Positions 6,200-10,652 of a stretch of DNA of 10,652 bases are shown piece after piece; the stretch's first letter is position 1; each line of letters begins with the position of its first letter. Origin of the DNA: Candidatus Hydrogenedentes bacterium CG07_land_8_20_14_0_80_42_17 (GTDB taxonomy: Bacteria; UBA8481); NCBI GenBank assembly GCA_002780065.1, contig PEWQ01000048.1, forward strand, positions 1 through 10,652, written 5' to 3'. A program made the translations under genes and the position numbers. The notes beneath the pieces are model-generated. The model was given only the letters and a program-made list of their open reading frames with translations. It did not search any database and was not told the origin of the DNA.

Positions 6200-7291
6200 A
6201 TGAATTTAAAAGAGCTCTTGAGTGCGATGGTCTCACTTAATGCTTCTGATTTGCATATTCATCTCAATATGCCTCCGTCCGTCCGCATTAGAGGCGACCT
6301 GCATCCAATGGAAGGTTATCCTCCGATCTCTGATGAAAATATTCAATCATTTCTCAATGAATTTTTTAGACCTGGAATGGCAGAACGATTTGCGGCAAAT
6401 GAAGAGATCGATACGAGCTTTGGCGTTGCCGGAGTCGGACGCTTTAGAATTAATATTTACAGACAGCGCGGAACCATTGCTATTGCAATTCGACGAGTAG
6501 GACTTAACATTCCGAATTTCGAAGAGCTGTGCCTGCCGCCTGCAGTTGAATATCTGACTCAGTTTACTCGAGGGCTTGTTCTGGTCACAGGTATGACCGG
6601 AACAGGGAAATCCACAACTCTTGCTTCTATGATAGGACACATCAATGCGACTCGAAGATGTCACATTGTGACTTTAGAAGATCCGATCGAGTATCTTCAT
6701 CACAATAAGAGCAGCATTGTTTCGCAGAGAGAGATTGGGCAAGATACAATTAATTTTTCTTCCGCTCTCAGATCTGTTTTGAGGCAGGACCCTGATGTTA
6801 TTTTGATCGGAGAATTGCGCGATGCCGACACAATCAAGGTTGCGCTCTCTGCCGCTGAAACCGGGCATCTAGTGCTTTCTACGCTTCATACGACAAATGC
6901 GGCTCAAACAATTGAACGCATTCTCGAATATTTTAATCCCGACATGAGAACAATAATTCGTCAGCAACTTGCTACACATTTGAGAGGTGTGGTTTCTCAA
7001 CTGCTTCTTCCGAGATTAGATACCGCGACAATGATTCCTGCGGTTGAAGTAATGCTGATGAATCCTCTCATCAATAAGAAGATACTCGAAGCAAAATATG
7101 GAGTAATAAAATCGATAATGCATCATTCAACCAATGAGGGCATGCAGACTTTTGATCAGCATCTGGTTGCGCTCTATAACGCGGGACTTGTTTCTTTCGA
7201 TGCTGCGCGGGCTCAGTCGTCCAATCCGGATTCTTTCCATCTTTTCTGTCGAGGATTTTTCCCGGATATTATTCAGGACATGGAGGGCTGA
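6200..7291 (+). CDS. pilT: Type IV pilus twitching motility/retraction ATPase PilT
   Basis: PilT is the hexameric cytoplasmic ATPase that depolymerises type IV pili, driving twitching, DNA uptake and surface sensing. The 363-residue length is normal. An N-terminal PAS-like region with ASDLHI (15-20) precedes the ATPase core. This holds Walker A GMTGTGKST (131-139), Asp box TLEDPIEY (158-165), Walker B DPDVILIGELRD (197-208) and His box GHLVLSTLHTT (222-232). The C-terminal part carries GMQTFDQ (314-320), as in PilT. The ATG at 6200 follows AGGAG at 6189-6193 with a 6-base gap. The upstream ATG at 6195 hits a stop at once. It is the first gene of a compact run with the amidase, pgeF and a glycosyltransferase. 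No pilin or other pilus gene is in the window. PilU or a related retraction paralogue is the main alternative. Confidence 0.9.
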   Translation: MNLKELLSAMVSLNASDLHIHLNMPPSVRIRGDLHPMEGYPPISDENIQSFLNEFFRPGMAERFAANEEIDTSFGVAGVGRFRINIYRQRGTIAIAIRRVGLNIPNFEELCLPPAVEYLTQFTRGLVLVTGMTGTGKSTTLASMIGHINATRRCHIVTLEDPIEYLHHNKSSIVSQREIGQDTINFSSALRSVLRQDPDVILIGELRDADTIKVALSAAETGHLVLSTLHTTNAAQTIERILEYFNPDMRTIIRQQLATHLRGVVSQLLLPRLDTATMIPAVEVMLMNPLINKKILEAKYGVIKSIMHHSTNEGMQTFDQHLVALYNAGLVSFDAARAQSSNPDSFHLFCRGFFPDIIQDMEG

Positions 7292-7295
7292 TGTG
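7282..7295 (+). promoter_or_regulatory. Ribosome binding site and GTG start of the amidase
   Basis: GGAGGG at 7282-7287 lies within the last codons of pilT and sits five bases before GTG at 7293-7295, one base past the pilT stop. This decides the start. The reading frame is open upstream to an ATG at 7134, but using it would overlap pilT by 158 bases and add residues with no family resemblance. The ATG at 7291 is followed at once by a stop. Confidence 0.8.
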
Positions 7296-8693
7296 AAGAG
7301 CGTTCGATTAAAATCAGAAACATTTACGTCTGAGCCAAGATACAAACGCGCTGAACTTACAGTTATAGAAAAAGAAGCGCTTGATTCCGCATCGTTCTTT
7401 CATTCTCCAAGAGGTTTGCTTTTATATTGGATAATAGGAATAACCGGAATAATGCTTGCAGTAATGATAATGGCGTCTGCTGTGCGCGCTGAAACGATCA
7501 AACTTCAAGGAGCTGGCAGAAAGTCATTTGATGCAGAAGTGGTTTCTGTTCCTTTTAATGGAAAAGAGAGTAAAGCTGTTCGATTGCGAGAAATTGCAAG
7601 AATTTTGGAGGGGAGTTTTTCTTACGACGGCGCCGCAAAAATTGTTGAGATAACATCAGAGGGAAAAACTGCAAGATTTTTAATCGATGCGGATAGATTT
7701 ATTATTTCGAAGAGAGGAATGTCTCAGATTGCGGGCAGAACGTCGAAACCGATAGTGTTATTTAGAGGAGCTTCGTACATCGACATCATCTCCGTGAAAA
7801 CTTTTTTGAGGCAGTTTCATAATGCGGCTTTAAAACCTTTGCCTGGCAGATTGATTCAGGCTTTGCCGCTACCGATAAGAGAGAATGCAAAACCTGAGAC
7901 TGTGCCTCTTTCCGTATCTTTTCCTAATGTGCCTGCAGCCTCTACGCATTCCGAGCCGGCAAAGCTTAATTCAAAACTCGCGCCGTTTATTCATTCGATC
8001 GTTATTGATGCGGGGCATGGAGCTCATGATCCCGGAGCAATCGGACCTAGCGGATTGAAGGAGAAGGATGTAAATCTCGATGTGGCGATTAAATTTGGAA
8101 AGCATCTTTCAGATCTTGCCGCGGGCAAAATTTTTCTTACCAGAAATACAGATGTCTTTCTTTCTTTGAAAGAACGAGTCGAGTTTGCGAAAAGGCATCG
8201 AGCTGATATTTTTATTTCGATACATTCGAATTCAATGTCGCCGCCGCACGGCAGGACAGCATCGGGGACGGAGGTCTATTTCTTTTCGGCACCGTCTGAC
8301 AACGAAGCTAGATTGGCGGAAAGACTTGAAGGCGGACCTTTTGATCCTAAAGCTGAGGGAATCGATCCTGTATTGTGGGATTTGATGGTGGCAGGAAACG
8401 TTGTTGAATCGCACAAGCTCGCATATTCGGTTGAGGATCTTTTGCCTTCTGAAATCGGACTTCCGAAAAGGGGAGTCAAGTCTGCAAGATTTTATGTCAT
8501 GTATTACGGAGTTGTTTCAAATATTCCTTCTATACTTGTGGAGCTAGGATACATTTCGAATCCTACTGAGGAAGCAAAACTTGCAGATGCAGAATGGCGC
8601 GATCGTGCCGCAAAGGCTTTGGCGTCTGCAGTTGCAAATTATTTAAGAGACCTTGAGCGGCGTTATCCCAGCGGAAAAGGCTGGAGCAGATAG
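7293..8693 (+). CDS. N-acetylmuramoyl-L-alanine amidase (Amidase_3, AmiC-like), exported
   Basis: This enzyme cleaves the amide bond between N-acetylmuramic acid and L-alanine in peptidoglycan, as needed for daughter-cell separation or envelope remodelling. From the GTG at 7293 it has 466 residues. An unusual 41-residue polar N-terminus precedes a hydrophobic segment at about 42-62, with a possible cleavage site VRA before E67; it may instead stay as a signal anchor. Residues 67-175 look like a copper-amine-oxidase-N/stalk-type or AMIN-like domain (RLREIARILEGSFSYD, 97-112). A Pro-rich linker runs to about 230. The zinc-dependent catalytic domain fills 231-460, with the zinc ligands H242 (DAGHG), E257 (GLKEKD) and H311 (SIHSNS), and the catalytic E417 (VELGYISN). 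All key residues are present. It lies one base after pilT and nine before pgeF, so co-transcription is likely. Confidence 0.93.
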   Translation: MKSVRLKSETFTSEPRYKRAELTVIEKEALDSASFFHSPRGLLLYWIIGITGIMLAVMIMASAVRAETIKLQGAGRKSFDAEVVSVPFNGKESKAVRLREIARILEGSFSYDGAAKIVEITSEGKTARFLIDADRFIISKRGMSQIAGRTSKPIVLFRGASYIDIISVKTFLRQFHNAALKPLPGRLIQALPLPIRENAKPETVPLSVSFPNVPAASTHSEPAKLNSKLAPFIHSIVIDAGHGAHDPGAIGPSGLKEKDVNLDVAIKFGKHLSDLAAGKIFLTRNTDVFLSLKERVEFAKRHRADIFISIHSNSMSPPHGRTASGTEVYFFSAPSDNEARLAERLEGGPFDPKAEGIDPVLWDLMVAGNVVESHKLAYSVEDLLPSEIGLPKRGVKSARFYVMYYGVVSNIPSILVELGYISNPTEEAKLADAEWRDRAAKALASAVANYLRDLERRYPSGKGWSR

Positions 8694-8702
8694 GAGCCTA
8701 TT

Positions 8703-9365
8703 ATGGCTTCCACATTCTTTTTTCATGACGATATGACTCTGCCTGAGTCAGGCGGAGATTTTGATACTGCATTAATGAACTATTTTCGTCTCTCAAAAAA
8801 AATACGTGTGAGAGACGGATTTGTATGCAAACAAGTACATGGAACTGAAATTCTTTCCGCCGATAATGTTAAAATTTTGAGACCGCTTATTCCTACCGTG
8901 ATTGGAGAAGGAGATGCTTTATGGACGTCGAAAAAAAACATTTGGGTCGGAGTCTTTACCGCTGATTGCCAGGCACTTCTTTTTGACGCCGGTGATCGGG
9001 TTATGGCAGTGCATGCAGGTTGGAGAGGACTTGCAGGAGGAATAATTGAAAAAGCTGTGGAGTTCCTTGAAGCTGAATCGATTGTATCTGTCACTTTAGG
9101 ACCTTCTGCAAAAAAATGTTGCTATGAAGTTGGAGATGAAGTGGTAGAAGCGATAAATAAAAGAGGAATAGTGCCGGTCATGAACGGCAAAAAACTTGAT
9201 CTGCCTGAGACATGTAAAAAACATCTTTTAGAATTAGGAGTTTCTAATATTAATTTTTCAAAACCATTTGGGTGCACTATATGTAATACAAGTTTCCGAT
9301 CGTTTAGGCGTTCAGGAGCCAATGCCGGCCGAAACCTTTCTGGCATCGCTATGATTGATCGATGA
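8703..9365 (+). CDS. pgeF: YfiH/YlmD (PgeF) family protein, multicopper-oxidase-fold laccase domain
   Basis: The YfiH (DUF152) family has been described as a peptidoglycan editing factor in E. coli, limiting incorporation of L-serine in place of L-alanine in muropeptide precursors. Homologues are also reported as purine nucleoside phosphorylases/adenosine deaminases, so the in vivo substrate is unsettled. The expected cytoplasmic location fits the absence of a signal peptide. The protein has 220 residues, slightly short. The metal-binding triad is visible: H46 (KQVHGTEI), C89 (FTADCQALL) and H104 (AVHAGWRG). Also conserved are GEGDALWT (68-75), GPSAKKCCYEVG (133-144) and the C-terminal SFRSFRRSG and GRNLSGIAMI. 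The ATG at 8703 follows AGGAG (8692-8696), which overlaps the amidase stop. Its place beside an amidase and near ftsAZ agrees with a wall-related role; in Gram-positive bacteria the homologue ylmD sits just after ftsZ. Confidence 0.92.
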   Translation: MASTFFFHDDMTLPESGGDFDTALMNYFRLSKKIRVRDGFVCKQVHGTEILSADNVKILRPLIPTVIGEGDALWTSKKNIWVGVFTADCQALLFDAGDRVMAVHAGWRGLAGGIIEKAVEFLEAESIVSVTLGPSAKKCCYEVGDEVVEAINKRGIVPVMNGKKLDLPETCKKHLLELGVSNINFSKPFGCTICNTSFRSFRRSGANAGRNLSGIAMIDR

Positions 9366-10471
9366 AGATACTTTTATCGACGATAACTTATTATCCAACA
9401 ATCGGCGGAGCAGATGATTTTGCTCGTTCTATTGCCGAAGGACTTGCAGCGAGAGGACATGAAGTAGCTGTGGCGACTTCGGATCTTCTTCAACATGTGT
9501 CCGGAAAAAAACTGAGCAATACAAAAAAAACGAATTTGAACGGAGTCGAAATTATTCGCTCGAAAAGTTTTAATTTACCTGGGCATTGCTATCCATTTTG
9601 GCCGGGACTTAGAAGAATTATTAGACGGTTCAAACCTGATATTGTTCATGCGTTCAATTTCGGTTATTTCAGTGTTGACGGAGCCGCTTTCTTATCGCAA
9701 AAGCTTCCTCTGATTATTTCACCAACCGGAGGCAGATACCGAAGCGGCGGAATGTATGATGCTTTGAAAAAAGTTTTTGAGCGCCGCGTGTTGAGAGCGA
9801 ATATTTGGACGGCTCTTTCTGAAAGCGAAAGAAAAAGTTTGAGAGCTGAATTTCCTTCTGCGCCTCGAATCGAAATTCTCTCGCCTTCAATTCTTCCCGA
9901 AGAATGGAAAAAAATATCTGATGATCCGTTCCCTGATATTCCTAAGAATTTACGAATATTGTTTGCAGGAAGACTTTCACGTGATAAGGGAATAGATGAT
10001 TTGATTGAGGCGATGCAAAAAGTAAATAAAAAAATAGATGCGGAACTGATTGTTGCAGGGCCGAATTACGGCTATGAAGTAGGAAAAATAGAAGATAAAC
10101 ATATTCATTTCCTTGGCGCTTTAGATCGTGAGAAATTAGTCGCAGTATTTAAGCATTCCGATCTTGTTGTGCTTCCGTCTTATCATGAAGGCTTCGGCAT
10201 AGTTTTGATTGAGGCGATGGCCGCAGGCAAACCTGTGATTGCTTACGATAATTCGTCAATGCCTGAACTTGCAAGAGACGGTGAAAATGGATTCTGCGTA
10301 AAAACCGGAGATACTGAGGCTCTAGCAGATGCAATCATGAAATTGAACGATCCATTATTGAGAGAAAGTTATGGTAATAAAGGAAAAGAAATTGTATTTC
10401 GAGAATTTAATCGTCAAAAGATGATTGATAAAGTTCTTGAACTTTATCTGACAGCTCTCGCTTTAAAATAA
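9362..10471 (+). CDS. GT4-family (GT-B fold) glycosyltransferase
   Basis: This is a retaining, nucleotide-sugar-dependent glycosyltransferase of 369 residues, probably cytoplasmic or membrane-associated, making a surface glycan, glycolipid or lipopolysaccharide part. The acceptor and sugar cannot be read from sequence. The N-terminal Rossmann domain starts ILLSTITYYPTIGGADDFAR (3-22) and has RGHEVAVATS (31-40) and PDIVHAFN (92-99). The C-terminal domain begins at about 196 with ILFAGRLSRDKGIDDLIEAM (199-218). The donor-site EX7E motif is E276 to E284 (EGFGIVLIE), followed by AAGKPVIAY and PELARDGENGF. It is complete to the C-terminal helix. The start overlaps the pgeF stop as ATGA, with no strong ribosome site of its own, so it is probably translated by coupling. 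No terminator is obvious downstream. Confidence 0.93.
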   Translation: MKILLSTITYYPTIGGADDFARSIAEGLAARGHEVAVATSDLLQHVSGKKLSNTKKTNLNGVEIIRSKSFNLPGHCYPFWPGLRRIIRRFKPDIVHAFNFGYFSVDGAAFLSQKLPLIISPTGGRYRSGGMYDALKKVFERRVLRANIWTALSESERKSLRAEFPSAPRIEILSPSILPEEWKKISDDPFPDIPKNLRILFAGRLSRDKGIDDLIEAMQKVNKKIDAELIVAGPNYGYEVGKIEDKHIHFLGALDREKLVAVFKHSDLVVLPSYHEGFGIVLIEAMAAGKPVIAYDNSSMPELARDGENGFCVKTGDTEALADAIMKLNDPLLRESYGNKGKEIVFREFNRQKMIDKVLELYLTALALK

Positions 10472-10506
10472 TTTAGAGTTAATCTGAAGCAGAATGCACG
10501 TGCGCT

Positions 10507-10566
10507 ACGCGTCAATGGACGCCCCGCGTCAATGGACGCCACGCGTCAATGGACGCCCCGCGTCAA
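10507..10566. repeat. 17-nt tandem repeat of GC-rich mini-palindromes, 3.5 copies
   Basis: The unit ACGCGTCAATGGACGCC begins at 10507, 10524 and 10541, with a 9-base partial copy at 10558-10566. The copies are identical except for the first base, which alternates A, C, A, C, implying a 34-nt higher-order unit. Each holds GCGTC, AATG, GACGC, a perfect 5-bp hairpin with a 4-base loop. Across units GACGC can also pair with the next GCGTC over a 3-base gap. It is GC-rich in an AT-rich setting, and the 17-base period cannot encode a repeating peptide. It lies 35 bases after the glycosyltransferase stop. Function unknown. Confidence 0.9.
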
Positions 10567-10594
10567 AGAAAGAATGTGTGAAATTATTGAAAAA

Positions 10595-10652
10595 TGAAAA
10601 TTGGAAAAATAAAATTTTCAATTTGCACTTTCCAATTTGCAATTTCAAATAT
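10595..10652. repeat. AT-rich inverted and direct repeats, cut by window end
   Basis: TGAAAAT 10595-10601 pairs with ATTTTCA 10614-10620. AAATTGGAAA 10598-10607 also pairs perfectly with TTTCCAATTT 10629-10638, so two alternative hairpins share the left arm. The word CAATTTGCA is repeated directly at 10619-10627 and 10634-10642. Blocks of this TTTTCAATTTGCA type are, from memory, common intergenic repeats in several bacterial groups. The element continues beyond the window, so its full extent is unknown. Confidence 0.6.

Noticed and set aside
7134-7292. Upstream extension of the amidase frame to an ATG at 7134
   Set aside because: It would overlap pilT by 158 bases, lacks family resemblance, and GTG at 7293 has a well-placed GGAGGG.
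10507-10566. CRISPR array
   Set aside because: The 17-nt units are contiguous with no unique spacers, are too short, and no cas genes are present.

Overview
The window reads like a chromosomal piece of a Gram-negative-type (diderm) bacterium, fairly AT-rich by eye, with all eight genes on the + strand. The first two genes encode a secreted Ig-like protein ending in a FlgD/type IX-sorting-like C-terminal domain and a PorV/UPF0164-like outer-membrane barrel fused to TPRs. That combination is typical of Bacteroidetes/FCB relatives and several uncultured candidate phyla (KSB1, WOR-type, Cloacimonetes-like lineages). No rRNA or clade-defining marker is present, so the phylum is a guess.

Layout. 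(1) 33-3208: surface module of two translationally coupled genes (ATGA overlap), the Ig-like sorting-domain protein and the PorV-like/TPR protein. (2) 3209-3523: a 315-nt gap with a mosaic of short CACGAATGG-type repeats and an imperfect palindrome, then an AT-rich leader with a possible promoter for ftsA. (3) 3524-6122: ftsA and ftsZ, separated by a 148-nt spacer holding two hairpins and what looks like a diverged internal duplication. (4) 6123-6199: a short gap carrying a GC-rich REP-like palindrome. (5) 6200-10471: a tightly packed four-gene run, pilT, an exported N-acetylmuramoyl-L-alanine amidase, a YfiH/PgeF-family protein and a GT4 glycosyltransferase, with gaps of 1 nt, 9 nt and a 4-nt overlap. 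(6) 10472-10652: a non-coding tail with a GC-rich 17-nt tandem repeat of small palindromes, followed by an AT-rich repeat cut by the window edge.

Functionally the core is cell division and envelope remodelling. FtsA and FtsZ build the division ring, the amidase cleaves septal or wall peptide stems, and PgeF-type proteins edit peptidoglycan precursors. PilT powers type IV pilus retraction, and the glycosyltransferase probably makes a surface glycan or glycolipid. No known defence, mobile or CRISPR system is visible. I did not find a clearly new multi-gene system. The most unusual items are the coupled sorting-domain/PorV-TPR pair, the structured and duplicated ftsA-ftsZ spacer, and the 17-nt palindromic tandem repeat.
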